DNA of 64,000 nucleotides from Mycolicibacterium hippocampi (GCF_010723735.1 NZ_BLLB01000002.1:2170001-2234000); one strand, 5' to 3'. Shown: positions 36,727 to 46,258, numbered from the stretch's first letter. Notes: generated from the sequence alone by a model not told the origin. Translations and numbers: made by a program.

Positions 36727-38076
36727 TCATGACGTCAGGTATTCCGGTGTGTTCACTGCGGCCGCCACAAGTGCATCCGGATGCTTTCGCAGCGGCTTGA
36801 GTGCCTCGACCGTGCGGTCGGACCATGCGCCGATCCCGATCATGTATCCGGCCGCATCAATGCGGTCGGCGACGGCGGAATCGGCGACCACGCTCAAGTC
36901 GCCGTCTTGTACCACCTTGTTCGCCGTCTGCAGGCGGACGTTAGCCGCAGACGAAGAAAGCCACGCTCGGCCGCGTGGCCAGCCCCCGACATTTGGTGGA
37001 TAGAACGGCAATTGCCCGAGCGACTCGAGAACGGTGACGGCCTGTTTAATCTGGTCCGGCTTATCGAGTTCGACCCGGAGTGCTCTCAACGTGCCGATGA
37101 GCCAGTCGAGCGGTGGGCTGACAACTGTCCCGGTGCTCCCCAAGAAGGTGGGATCCGTCAAGATCGCGTTGGTCAGCGCCTTTAGGTCGTAAGAGGGGCC
37201 GTAGGCTTCAATAAGCCGCTCCGACGTTGAGGTCGACGGCGGTTCGTCGGATGCCAACTGTTGCCATAGTCGTCCGGCGATGTAGCGGGCCGAAGCTGGT
37301 TCAGCCACCACGATGTCACAGAGTTCCTTCGCGTCAATCTCCCCGGTCGTGTCTAGTACAGTCTTCGTCGCATCATCGTGGCGCTTCCGCAGAAGTTCGG
37401 CTCCACCGTCCTTCGTCAAAGCCCAGCCGGTAAGGGCTCGTGCACCCTCTCGTACGTCCGCTTCTGAATAGCCGTTGCCATGACCGAGGGCGAAAAGTTC
37501 CATAAACTCTCGCGAGAGATTCTCGTTGGGTGACCCGACCTTGTTTTCCCGTCCATCCAGCCAGACGATCATCGCAGGGTCGGACAGCATCGCGCCCGCC
37601 AGCGTTCGAAAATTGCCAAGACAATGGCTACGAAGCTTCTCATTCTGTCGTGCCAACAGGCGAGGGATGATTACCTTCTCGGCCGATGTCGCGAAGTGGT
37701 TATGCCACAGGAACGTGAGCTTCTCGCTGATTGGGTTATCAATCGCCACCATGCGGCGTACCCACCACTGAGTCAGTTCGTTTCGCTGTTCGGTGAGCTT
37801 CGTGCGGTATCTGCGACGTTCTGCCACCGCGTCTAGATGAGGTCGATGCGGTATTTCGAGGTCAGGCATGGGTGTGGCGATGACGCCGGGATCTTTGCGA
37901 AAGTTTCCATCAAGGATTTCAGCGACAACGACAGAAGGGTCTCCCACGGCGACGGCTGAATCAACTTCTGGCCCCGTTGCGCCGAAGCCGCTTCGGCGGA
38001 GCACACGCGCTGCCGTGATCCACTGGTCTGATTGCGTCGACAGGCCGGAACCCCCAAGTTCTGTTACGACGGACAA
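36727..38076 (-). CDS. DUF1800 family protein
   Basis: About 449 residues. DUF1800 hallmarks are RVLRRSGFGATGPEVD at the N-terminus, LTFLWHNHFATS, NENLSREFMELFALG, FYPPNVGGWPRGRAWLS and a helical C-terminus. The longest frame begins with TTG 38076; a GTG at the RVLRRSG segment would shorten it by 24 residues. No clear signal peptide is seen, unlike its DUF1501 partner. It is presumed to act with that exported protein; the function of the pair is not established. Confidence 0.85.
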   Translation of the reverse strand: MSVVTELGGSGLSTQSDQWITAARVLRRSGFGATGPEVDSAVAVGDPSVVVAEILDGNFRKDPGVIATPMPDLEIPHRPHLDAVAERRRYRTKLTEQRNELTQWWVRRMVAIDNPISEKLTFLWHNHFATSAEKVIIPRLLARQNEKLRSHCLGNFRTLAGAMLSDPAMIVWLDGRENKVGSPNENLSREFMELFALGHGNGYSEADVREGARALTGWALTKDGGAELLRKRHDDATKTVLDTTGEIDAKELCDIVVAEPASARYIAGRLWQQLASDEPPSTSTSERLIEAYGPSYDLKALTNAILTDPTFLGSTGTVVSPPLDWLIGTLRALRVELDKPDQIKQAVTVLESLGQLPFYPPNVGGWPRGRAWLSSSAANVRLQTANKVVQDGDLSVVADSAVADRIDAAGYMIGIGAWSDRTVEALKPLRKHPDALVAAAVNTPEYLTS

Positions 38077-38180
38077 TCCCGGTGCGCACCAACTCCCCGG
38101 CGCCTGGCTTGTACAACCAATGTATCGGACTCATACCTTTCGCGCAGACGCCCGCGCGCTGAATTGATGCGGTAGCTGTT

Positions 38181-38390
38181 GGGTCTGCTGCACGATCAGG
38201 TGACAGTTTCGATCACGCGGCCTGACTGGCCGGTGTGGTCATGATTGCTTCGTATTCGATCGGGGTCAACCGCCCGAGTGCGGCTTGACGGCGGCGTCGG
38301 TGGTAGGTGCGCTCGATCCAGTTGACGATGGCGATACGCAACTGCTCGCGGGTGTCCCATCGGTGGCGGCCGAGGGCGTTTCTTCTGCAC
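38181..38390 (-). pseudogene. IS3-family transposase (orfB) C-terminal remnant, left side
   Basis: Read on the minus strand in mixed frames the sequence gives LQK..., WDTREQLRIAIVNWIERT, YHRRRRQAALGRLTPIEYE and EAIMTTPASQAA, the C-terminal end of an IS3-family DDE transposase. It is cut at 38390, where the IS110 element begins. The terminal stretch GGGTCTGCTGCACGATC recurs inverted at about 63045-63061. The remnant is not functional. Confidence 0.75.
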
Positions 38391-39600
38391 CCAGGCTGAA
38401 ATAGACGATATGGGGAGGCTGGGGCCTCACCACATGTGAGCGTGGGTTGCCGTCAGGAATCAGGTCCTGGCCGGTAGAGCCACAACTGTGGGAGGCCCCA
38501 GTGAAGATTCAGCGTACGAGTGTTGGTTTGGATGTGCACGCACGTTCGGTGGTTGGGTGTGGACTCGATGGTGAGACCGGTGAGGTGTTTCAACGCCGGT
38601 TGAGTCCGGATCATCGAGAGATCCTGGAATGGATCAATGGGTTACCGGCTCCGGTCGCGGTGACCTATGAGGCCGGCCCGACGGGTTTCGGGTTAGCCCG
38701 GTATCTCTTGGAATCGGGTATTGAGTGTCTGGTCGCGGCGCCGTCGAAACTGGTGCGCCCGTCCGGTGATCGGGTGAAGACCGATGCCCGCGATGCCGCG
38801 CATCTGGCCCGCCTGCTGCACCTGGGCGAGATCACGCCGGTCTGCATTCCCAGTGTGGAGCGTGAAGCTGCCCGGGATCTGGTGCGTGCGCGCGAGGATT
38901 GCCGCGCTGATCTGATGCGGGCCCGGCACCGGGTTTCGGCGCTGCTGCTGCGCCACGACATCGTCTACAGCGGCGGGCCGGCGTGGACCGGCACCCATGA
39001 GGCGTGGCTGCGGCGGCAGCGTTTCGATACCGCGGCGCTGCAGTTCACGTTCGACACCGCGGTCGAGACCATGCTGGCCACCGTCGATCGCCGCCACCGC
39101 CTTGACACCGCGATCGCCGAGATGGCCCTTGACAGCGAGTTCAGCCCAGTAGTGCGCCGGCTGGGATGTCTGCGTGGGGTTTCCACCCTGACCGCGTTCG
39201 GGTTGGCCGTGGAGATCGGTGACTGGTCACGGTTGACCGGCCGGGCGATCGGGGCCTACCTGGGCTTGGTGCCCACCGAGTACTCCTCGGGCTCCTCCCG
39301 GGTGCAGGGCTCGGTCACCCGCACCGGCAACGCCCACGCCCGCCGGTTGCTGATCGAAGCGGCCTGGCATCACCGCCGCCCGTATCGTCCCGGAGTTGAG
39401 CTGCGACGGCGCTGGCAGACCGCCAGCCCGGCCGCACGGCGACGCGGTCAGCAGGCCAACCAGCGTCTGCACGCACGCTGGCGCGGGTTCGACGCCCGCG
39501 CTAAACGCCCGGCAGTGGCCAACACCGCGATCGCCCGCGAGTTGGCCGGCTGGTGCTGGTCGCTGGCCATCCTCGAGGAATAGGCCAACGCCGTGATCGT
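38391..39600 (+). mobile_element. IS110-family insertion sequence (element 1)
   Basis: Contains one DEDD recombinase gene with flanking non-coding ends. The left edge is taken where the IS3 remnant stops. IS110 elements lack terminal inverted repeats, so the exact ends cannot be set by eye. It sits inside the same minus-strand IS3 remnant as element 2. Confidence 0.6.
38501..39583 (+). CDS. IS110-family DEDD transposase
   Basis: 360 residues from GTG 38501 (GGGAGG site at 38490-38495). The RuvC-like DEDD domain has Asp in VGLDVHARS, Glu in YEAGPTGFGL and the Asp pair in KTDARDAAHLARL. The C-terminal transposase_20 domain has LGCLRGVSTLTAFGLAVEIGD, GLVPTEYSSGSSRVQGSVTRTGNAHARRLL and the Ser that attacks DNA in that region. 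The reading frame is intact, so the element may still be active. A neighbour of the same family just downstream is frameshifted. Confidence 0.9.
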   Translation: MKIQRTSVGLDVHARSVVGCGLDGETGEVFQRRLSPDHREILEWINGLPAPVAVTYEAGPTGFGLARYLLESGIECLVAAPSKLVRPSGDRVKTDARDAAHLARLLHLGEITPVCIPSVEREAARDLVRAREDCRADLMRARHRVSALLLRHDIVYSGGPAWTGTHEAWLRRQRFDTAALQFTFDTAVETMLATVDRRHRLDTAIAEMALDSEFSPVVRRLGCLRGVSTLTAFGLAVEIGDWSRLTGRAIGAYLGLVPTEYSSGSSRVQGSVTRTGNAHARRLLIEAAWHHRRPYRPGVELRRRWQTASPAARRRGQQANQRLHARWRGFDARAKRPAVANTAIARELAGWCWSLAILEE

Positions 39601-39947
39601 CCAGTGCGTCATCTCGGAACGGTCAGGCGGGCACGCTGACGGTGACCCGCGGGAATGCTATGAGCAATCCATCAGTGTCACAACGGATCACGCTCGAGAA
39701 TAGACAGCGGTCCACCGTCACTCGAAACACCGTCCTGCGGAACCAACCCGCGAATTTCCCAATGTCATTCTGAACAAGTCGGCTGGCTCGCTCTGCGTAT
39801 TTCTCCGCCTTCGTGGCTTAAGTCTGTTTTGCGGCCGGTCGACGCAAGAAGGACCGGCCGATCTGGCTTAAGAGGAGCGTGGCGTCGCCCCGATTGGGAT
39901 ATGCCGATCGACCGGTCCGTGCCACCCACGACAGGGAGACATGTTCC
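39584..39947. other. Non-coding space between two IS110 elements
   Basis: 364 bp without a supportable gene. It holds an 8-bp hairpin (GGCCGGTC at 39833-39840 and its complement at 39852-39859) and two GGCTTAAG copies flanking it, about 150-100 bp before the second recombinase. IS110-family elements carry a bridge RNA in a non-coding end, and this stretch is a candidate for it (inference). Confidence 0.4.
39833..39859 (+). repeat. Hairpin upstream of the second IS110 recombinase
   Basis: Exact 8-bp inverted repeat, GGCCGGTC and GACCGGCC, with an 11-nt loop. It could be part of a structured RNA in the non-coding end of the element. Confidence 0.45.
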
Positions 39948-40986
39948 ATGATGATCATCGGCATCGACGCGCACAAGCGCAGCCACACTGCAGTTGCCAT
40001 CGATGGCAACGGGCGCCAACAGGAAACGAAAACTGTTGGCACAACAAACTCAAGACCACCTCAAACTCCTGAGGTGGGCGACCGCACTCGGCGGTGAGCG
40101 GCTTTGGGCCATCGAGGACTGTCGGCACATGACCCGTAGGCTCGAACGCGACCTCATCGCCGCCGGCGAGTTGGTTGTGCGAGTCTCGCCGAAGCTGATG
40201 GCCGACGTCCGCGACTCTGCTCGAACCTACGGCAAATCAGATCCCATCGACGCTCTCGCGGTCGCCCGCGCCGCACTGCGGGAACCCGACCTGCCAGTGG
40301 CTCGGCTCGACGGAGTCGAACGGGAATTGCGCCTACTCATCGATCACCGCGAAGATCTCATCGCAGAACGCATACGGATCATCTCTCGACTGCGCTGGCA
40401 CCTCCATGAACTCGATCCTGGTTGGCTGCCGCCGGCCAATATCGACCGGCCCAGCGCGTTCGCCGCGGTCAACGCCCACCTGGACAGCTGCCGGGACGAA
40501 GGGCTGGTGCTCCGACTGGCGCGGAGGCTCGTTGGATACCTGCAGGTACTAACCATCGAGATCAACGCACTGACCGCTGAGATCACCGAGCGAGTCACTG
40601 TTGTCGCGCCCTCGCTGCTGGCCATCGTCGGCTGCGGCCCGTTGACCGCCGCCAAGATTCTCGGAGAAACCGCACAAGTGGGCCGGTTCCGCTCCAAAGA
40701 CGCCTTCGCCAGACTCAACGGCACAGCACCGATCCCCGTATGGTCGTCGAACAAACAGCGGCATCGATTGTCGCGCACCGGGAATCGTCAGCTCAACGCA
40801 GCCCTGCACCGTATCGCCATGACCCAGGCGCGTATGCACCCACCCGCCCGAGAGCTACTCGCCCGCCGAAAAGCTGATGGCGACGGCGGAATGGAAGCGC
40901 TACGCATTCTCAAGCGTCGACTCTCAGACGTCGTATATCGAGCCATGCTCGCCGACGCAAGCCAGTCCACTCCGGCGGCCGCTTGA
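39948..40986 (+). pseudogene. IS110-family transposase, frameshifted (element 2)
   Basis: ATG 39948 opens with MIIGIDAHKRSHTAVAIDGNG, the DEDD N-terminus. Near 40050 the coding frame shifts by +1, and the rest (DHLKLLRWATALGG onward, IEDCRHMTRRL, GKSDPIDALAVARAAL, LLAIVGCGPLTAAKIL, RTGNRQLNAALHRIA) continues in another frame to 40986. All catalytic residues exist, but in two frames. Without frameshifting the product is dead. It is a different subgroup from element 1, with a shorter protein and different motifs. Confidence 0.85.
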
Positions 40987-41064
40987 CAGAGGAGCAAGAG
41001 ACTGACAAGCCGTCGCAAAGACACGCGCGCCAGTCCGTCACCCGAGACCAGGCACTGGCCCAAG

Positions 41065-41100
41065 AAGCGGCGGCCACGACGACGGTTGTGGCCGCCGCTT
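41065..41100. terminator. 13-bp hairpin at the right end of IS110 element 2
   Basis: AAGCGGCGGCCAC (41065-41077) and its exact complement (41088-41100) with a 10-nt loop, 80 bp after the transposase stop. Confidence 0.7.
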
Positions 41101-41104
41101 CACC

Positions 41105-41475
41105 CTGCCCACTTGACAAACAGCTCCCCATATCAGCATTCCACCGCGCCGGTGTCGCCGGCCGCCCCGACGTGGCTCATCGCGCTGACCATGCGATCGT
41201 GGACCAGGGCCCGCACGAATCTGCGGGCCTGCGGTAGTAGCTGCCCGCAATCGCGCTGTGCGGAATGCGGTCGGTGATCTCGCCGCGGCGGGCCACTGCG
41301 CTGTCGAGCGCGGCGCCACCACCTGGTCCCGGCAGATTGGCCTGCGACAGGTTAGGCGGCTGCTCGGGGCAGAACCTTTTCTCCTGCTCCAAGGGCTTGT
41401 CAGCCCTGCTCCAGCATCCAATTAGGGCGTCGCAACGCGGCCAACTCGCTGGCACTCTTGCCGGGCTTGGCACCT
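41105..41475 (-). pseudogene. IS3-family remnant, middle part, interrupted by the IS110 elements
   Basis: On the minus strand, in changing frames: GAKPGKSASELAALRR (orfA-like tail), ALDSAVARRGEITDRIPHS (DDE region), and RRFVRALVHDRMVSAMSHVG ending in AAGDTGAVEC. These match successive parts of IS3 orfB, where the usual text is FVRAL...GSMGRVGAAGDNAAMES. The next residues of such a transposase (LLQKN...) are found at 38390, so the two IS110 elements split this copy. Confidence 0.6.
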
Positions 41476-42021
41476 TCTCGATGTCGGCTTGGCGCATCAC
41501 TTGTGCAGCGTCATCGTTGCAGGAGACCCAACCAACGGCAAGTGGAACGCTTTTCACCGCAAGCTGGCCGACTCAAATGCTTACACCCGGCTCTACGCCA
41601 GCGACGATGAACGCTGCGCCGAGTGCCCGCGCTGGCTCCACACCTACGATCAGCACGGCGCCTACGCGGAACGCTGCTATGTCCTTGATTGAGGCGATTC
41701 CGCTGCCTGACGCCGACCACCGGACGCTGCTAGCCACCAAAGGCGTACCAGTGATGAACGCCTCATGCTGAGCAAACAACTAGCCGTGCTCCTGCCAGCA
41801 AATGCACCACACGGGTCTGTCGGAACGCTGCTCGGTGTGTTTCCCAGAGGTACATGACGGGCCCCAGCTGTCGTAGCCCAAGCCAGAGACCCGCTGGTCG
41901 TACGTTCTTCAGTATTTGCGGAGAAAGTTGCACCGATACGGCCATTCCGGTTGACAGGGTGCGGGGAGTCTGCGAAGCTCACAGCAACATCAAGGGAACA
42001 ATCCTTCTTGGGGGGAACACA
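41476..42021. other. Stretch with no confident gene
   Basis: A 67-codon frame (41489-41692, plus) encodes a CxxC-containing peptide (CAECPRWLHTYD) that could be a decayed phage or IS passenger, but it has no ribosome site. The rest carries no recognisable coding signal. The promoter of the secreted protein at 42022 should lie near 41950-42000; a TTGACA occurs at 41950-41955 without a good -10. Confidence 0.35.
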
Positions 42022-42447
42022 ATGAACGCCATCGCGACCAAATTTCAGGTGGGTGCCGCCGCTCTGGCGCTCGGTGCCACCGCTGCTTTTGCTCCCGTCG
42101 CCGCGAATGCGGCTCCTGCCGTGCAGGTTCCGGCGGCACCGGTCCAGGTGATGGGAGACATCGCTCAGGCGCCGGGCGATTTCATCTGGTTCTTCCAGGT
42201 CAGGTCTGTTCAGCTCGCTGCCACCTTTACGAGAAGCGCTACCTTCTGGACTGACACCGCGATCGCCAGCTACGAAGGGGCTTTGACAAGACGCCCTAAC
42301 TCAATCTTCGCCCCCTTCTGGCAGAACAGAATTGCACAGCTCAACGTGCAGAGGCAGGCGTTCGGTCAGCTCTCACTCAGCGCTTGCCGGGATGGTCAGG
42401 GCATTTCGGCCGGCCCGTACGGAACGGTGACAACGGGCGCCTGCTAG
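42022..42447 (+). CDS. Secreted protein of unknown function at the start of the polysaccharide island
   Basis: 141 residues from ATG 42022 (GGGGGAAC upstream). The signal peptide GAAALALGATAAFAPVAANA is cleaved near residue 30. The mature part, about 110 residues, has aromatic clusters (DFIWFFQVRSVQ, SATFWTDTAIASYEG, IFAPFWQNRIAQLN) and two cysteines near the end (SACRDGQG, TGAC) likely to pair. It is followed by a strong hairpin. No family was recognised. It is probably a cell-wall or extracellular factor co-located with the exopolysaccharide genes. Confidence 0.72.
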   Translation: MNAIATKFQVGAAALALGATAAFAPVAANAAPAVQVPAAPVQVMGDIAQAPGDFIWFFQVRSVQLAATFTRSATFWTDTAIASYEGALTRRPNSIFAPFWQNRIAQLNVQRQAFGQLSLSACRDGQGISAGPYGTVTTGAC

Positions 42448-42487
42448 CGGGCCGTTGGACGCTCGACATCCGTCATCAATTCATGGT

Positions 42488-42529
42488 GTTGAAGCCTGCA
42501 CGTCGCGTTGGCGACGTGCAGGCTTCAAC
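42488..42529. terminator. 19-bp perfect hairpin
   Basis: Arms 42488-42506 (GTTGAAGCCTGCACGTCGC) and 42511-42529 are exact complements around GTTG. It ends the secreted-protein transcript 20 bp ahead of the DUF4012 gene, so that gene needs its own promoter or read-through. Confidence 0.85.
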
Positions 42530-42549
42530 CATGCTTTAGGAAGCTCTGA

Positions 42550-44400
42550 GTGCGATTTTTTCCGCGGCGTCGACCTGGTCATAATTTCGACGACGACGAG
42601 ATTGAAGCGGATTATGACGAGGGCTGGCGGTGGCTTCCGGGGTTCGTTCGTAGTCGCGGGTTCATCGTGGGATTGGGCCTGCTGCTTCTCGTGGTCGTTG
42701 GGCTAGGGTCCTGGGTTACTGTTGGCGCCCTTCAAGCCAAGTCGAATCTCGAGCAAGCGCGCGGTAGTGCTCAGGATGCCAAAGATGCACTGCTAGAGGG
42801 AAATACCGAAGCCGCGTCCAAGTCGGCAGACGACGCGCTCGTCCACGCGCAGGACGCCCGGGACGCGACGCACTCATTGGCGTGGAACATTGTCGCGGGC
42901 GTGCCGTGGCTGGGCAGCCCCTTCAAAACCGGACAGCAGGTCACCGAGGTCGTCCTCGGTCTCGCGTCCGACGTTCTCCGACCCGCGGCCGATGTCGGCA
43001 TTGCGATCTCCCCCGAACGGCTCTACCGAGATGGTCGGGTGGATGTCGACCTACTCCGAAATGAAGAACCTCAGCTGAGGGAATTGTCTGCGAACGCTAC
43101 CCGTCTCAATGGCGACGCCGCCGCGATCACGGATCCCCGCTATGTGTCCCTGATGAGCGACGCGCGTTCCGAACTTCAGACCCAGATCTCCAGCATCACC
43201 TCCATCATTGAGAACGCCGCGTTGGCCGCGCAGTTGGCACCGTCAATGATGGGCGCAGACGGGCCGCGCACGTATTTCATGGGCTTCCAAACAAACGCCG
43301 AAGCGCGGGGAACAGGGGGACTGCTCGGCGGATACGGGATCCTCCGGTTCGACAACGGCGTGCCCACCGTCGACACCTTGGCCCCCAATACTGACCTCGC
43401 CGGCGCGTTGGCGCCGGTCGACCTCGGGCTGGAATATGACCAGCAGTACGGGTATGCGCAGCCTTTCATGGACTTCCGCAATAGCAACCTGAGTCCGCAC
43501 TTCCCCTACGCCGCCCAGATATGGAAGGGAATGTGGGCGGACCAAACCGGCATGGAAGTAGACGGTGTAATCGCCATCGACCCCGTCGCATTGAGCTATA
43601 TCCTCGGAGCCGTCGGCCCGGTGACAATGTCTGACGGCGAGGTGATTTCGCGTGACAATGTCGTCGAACTGACCGAATCGACGGCCTACATCCGGTTCCC
43701 CACCGATCAGGAGGCGCGCAAGCAGTATCTGCAGGACATCGCCAACGCCGTCGTCACGAAGATGACGGGGTCGGTGCGCTCACCCCGGCAATTGCTTGAC
43801 GCCCTAGGTAAGGCTCTCAGCGAACGTCGTATCGCCGTCTGGAGTGCCTCACCAGCTGAGCAGGAACTTCTTGAAGAGACTTCTTTGGCGCACGCGCTTC
43901 CGGCCGACGAAGCCCCGTATGCCGCGGTGGTCATCAACAATCTCGGCGGGAACAAGCTCGACTATTATCTGAAGACCGATATCGAATACGCCGCCGATAG
44001 TTGTAACGGCGAGACAAGAGCGTCCACGGTCAATGTAAAGTTGACTAATACGGTTCCCGACGAACCGTTGCCGGACTATGTGGTGGACGCTCCGGGTCTT
44101 TCGCCTGACTTGCGTATCGCGGTTCCCAAGGGCACAAACATCACGTCTGTACGTCTCTTTGGGACAAAGGGCGCCGAGCTATCGAGTGCGATCCTCAACG
44201 GCGAGCGCGTACCGGCGATTATCAATACCGAACGCGGACATCCCGTCTTTGAGGTTCAGGTCATCATTCCGCCCGGGCAATCCGCTGATATCAGCTTCCA
44301 GCTCTCTGAGCCGACCGCGCCGGGCGCGCCGCGGGTACCGAGCCAGCCTCTGGTGAACACGGTCGTTCCGACGGTGATGGTGCCAAAGTGCGCGGGTTAA
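42550..44400 (+). CDS. DUF4012 family membrane-anchored protein
   Basis: 616 residues with a GTG start. A basic and acidic cytoplasmic N-terminus is followed by one transmembrane helix (about 38-60) and a long extracellular domain. DUF4012 blocks include GPRTYFMGFQTNAEARGTGG, DTLAPNTDL, SPHFPYAAQIWKGMWA and GVIAIDPVALSYILGAVGPV. This LytR-CpsA-Psr-distant family is usually encoded with actinobacterial exopolysaccharide genes, and its role is not established. It opens the EPS operon-like run with the Wzc-like kinase. Confidence 0.85.
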   Translation: MRFFPRRRPGHNFDDDEIEADYDEGWRWLPGFVRSRGFIVGLGLLLLVVVGLGSWVTVGALQAKSNLEQARGSAQDAKDALLEGNTEAASKSADDALVHAQDARDATHSLAWNIVAGVPWLGSPFKTGQQVTEVVLGLASDVLRPAADVGIAISPERLYRDGRVDVDLLRNEEPQLRELSANATRLNGDAAAITDPRYVSLMSDARSELQTQISSITSIIENAALAAQLAPSMMGADGPRTYFMGFQTNAEARGTGGLLGGYGILRFDNGVPTVDTLAPNTDLAGALAPVDLGLEYDQQYGYAQPFMDFRNSNLSPHFPYAAQIWKGMWADQTGMEVDGVIAIDPVALSYILGAVGPVTMSDGEVISRDNVVELTESTAYIRFPTDQEARKQYLQDIANAVVTKMTGSVRSPRQLLDALGKALSERRIAVWSASPAEQELLEETSLAHALPADEAPYAAVVINNLGGNKLDYYLKTDIEYAADSCNGETRASTVNVKLTNTVPDEPLPDYVVDAPGLSPDLRIAVPKGTNITSVRLFGTKGAELSSAILNGERVPAIINTERGHPVFEVQVIIPPGQSADISFQLSEPTAPGAPRVPSQPLVNTVVPTVMVPKCAG

Positions 44401-44767
44401 GCATTCCGCGCAGTGCGGCGCGGCAGGGCTTTTCAGCTTCCGAGAGGTGTGACGACGACAGCAGAGCAAGTGTCCTCGTCACGGACGATCGCATACCTGC
44501 AACCGAACGAACGGACCGCGGGCACCCGACTTCCGTAGTAAACGTCTTAGTTGGCGAAAGTATTGACACTTCCCGGACAGTCAGGGCAATTGCGGTTCCG
44601 TTTTTTCAAACCGCATTCGGCAGGGTCACCGGGCGTACCGATTCAATCCTTGGCGGCCACTGTGGCTCCCGTAATGCCGGTGCCCGAATGCGTGGTTTAG
44701 GACCACGGGGCGCGATGTTCAGTCGACACACGCGCAGGGCGGGCAATCGGCAGTGGAGGGATAGACT
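44401..44767. other. 367-bp spacer before the Wzc-like gene
   Basis: No supportable gene; frames here lack ribosome sites and family matches. The stretch ends in GGAGGG at 44754-44759, the ribosome site for the TTG start at 44768. It probably holds a promoter or leader for the polysaccharide operon. Confidence 0.4.
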
Positions 44768-46258
44768 TTGAATCTGCAGGACTTAGTAAGACTTGTGCGT
44801 TCACGGTGGCTCACCGTGTGTGTCACAGTGGTGGTAGCCGTGTTAGGTGCGGGCGCGGTTAGCTTGCTGACAACCCCCCTTTACGAGGCATCGACAAGGC
44901 TTTTCGTTTCCACAACATCAGGTTCGTCGGCCTCCGACATTTACCAAGGCAATCGTTTCTCGCAGGAGCGAGTGGTGTCATACGCGCAGCTATTGATGGG
45001 CGAGACGCTGGCTCAGCGGACAATCGACAAGCTGGGTCTCGATATGAAGGCGGACTCCCTACGGCAGCACGTCAACGCCAGTTCGAAACCGGATACCGTT
45101 CTAATTGATGTCAACGTCCTCGATGAATCCCCTGTCCGAGCGCGCGATATCGCGAATACGCTGTCCGATGAGTTCGTCGCGATGGTCCGAGACTTGGAGA
45201 CACCTGGAGACGGGGCAAGGCCCGATGCTCGTGTGGTCGTTGAGCAACGTGCATCGATCCCGGATGATCCTGTGGTTCCCAAGACCGGACGCAACCTGGC
45301 AACAGGTCTTCTTCTCGGCTTACTGCTTGGCATCGGCTTGGCAGTTCTCCGCGATCTTCTCGACAACACTGTAAAAGATCGGGAAGCCCTCGAGGAGATC
45401 ACCGGTGCCGGTATCGTCGGCAGCATTCCGCTCGACAAGGAACGGCGAAAGCATCCCGCGATTTCGTTCGACAACGATAACTCTGGCATTGCAGAGGCGT
45501 TTCGCAAAGTCCGAACAAACCTGCAGTTCCTCGCCGTAGATAACCCACCGCGAGTTATAGTCGTCACCAGTTCGATGCCGAGTGAGGGCAAGTCAACCAC
45601 GGCGATAAACATCGCGCTCGCACTGGCGGAAGCCGAACACAACGTGGTGCTCGTCGACGGTGATATGCGGCGGCCGATGCTGCACAAGTACCTCGATCTC
45701 GTCGGGCCAGTCGGATTTAGTACCGTGCTCAGCGGAGGCGCATCTCTTGACGAAGCGCTGCAGAAGACACGATTTCCGGGTTTGACAGTCCTTACCTCGG
45801 GGACCGTTCCGCCAAATCCGAGCGAGCTTCTCGGGTCACAGTCCGCAAGAAACTTGCTCAGCGAGCTGCGTTCACAGCACGACTACGTAATCGTGGATTC
45901 CACGCCGCTGCTCGCGGTTACCGACGCCGCGATTCTGGCGGCCGCCGCAGACGGCGTACTGATCATTGCCCGATTTGGGCAAACAAAGCGTGAACAACTT
46001 GTGCATGCTGCGGAGAACCTCGCAAGCGTTGGAGCTCCTCTGCTGGGTGCGGTATTCACCATGATGCCCACCCGCGGAACCTCTTCCTACAGCTATAGTT
46101 ACAGCTATTACGGCACTGAAGGCGGGGAACGTGCAGCGTCCCGCCGACAGCCGAACGTCGACCCAACGCCAAGTCCTACACCGCAAAGTGAGAAAGAGAA
46201 GATCTCTGGGCAGAATGTCCCGCGTGTATCTGGCAGGAGGCGTAAGCGAATTGAATAG
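44768..46258 (+). CDS. Wzc-like bacterial tyrosine kinase / chain-length determinant
   Basis: 496 residues, TTG start with GGAGGG eight bases upstream. Wzz-like N-terminal domain with helices at 14-34 and 176-194. Then a BY-kinase domain: Walker A SMPSEGKST (269-277), Walker A' VVLVDGDMRRP (near 293-303), Walker B VIVDST (374-379). The Tyr cluster SSYSYSYSYYG (439-449) is the expected autophosphorylation tail. The kinase and adaptor are fused in one chain, like Wzc of proteobacteria. It controls export and chain length of the polysaccharide. Confidence 0.93.
   Translation: MNLQDLVRLVRSRWLTVCVTVVVAVLGAGAVSLLTTPLYEASTRLFVSTTSGSSASDIYQGNRFSQERVVSYAQLLMGETLAQRTIDKLGLDMKADSLRQHVNASSKPDTVLIDVNVLDESPVRARDIANTLSDEFVAMVRDLETPGDGARPDARVVVEQRASIPDDPVVPKTGRNLATGLLLGLLLGIGLAVLRDLLDNTVKDREALEEITGAGIVGSIPLDKERRKHPAISFDNDNSGIAEAFRKVRTNLQFLAVDNPPRVIVVTSSMPSEGKSTTAINIALALAEAEHNVVLVDGDMRRPMLHKYLDLVGPVGFSTVLSGGASLDEALQKTRFPGLTVLTSGTVPPNPSELLGSQSARNLLSELRSQHDYVIVDSTPLLAVTDAAILAAAADGVLIIARFGQTKREQLVHAAENLASVGAPLLGAVFTMMPTRGTSSYSYSYSYYGTEGGERAASRRQPNVDPTPSPTPQSEKEKISGQNVPRVSGRRRKRIE

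Noticed and set aside
44388..44771. 127-codon frame between DUF4012 and the kinase
   Set aside because: Arg/Ser/Gly composition without domain, and it runs across the ribosome site of the kinase gene.
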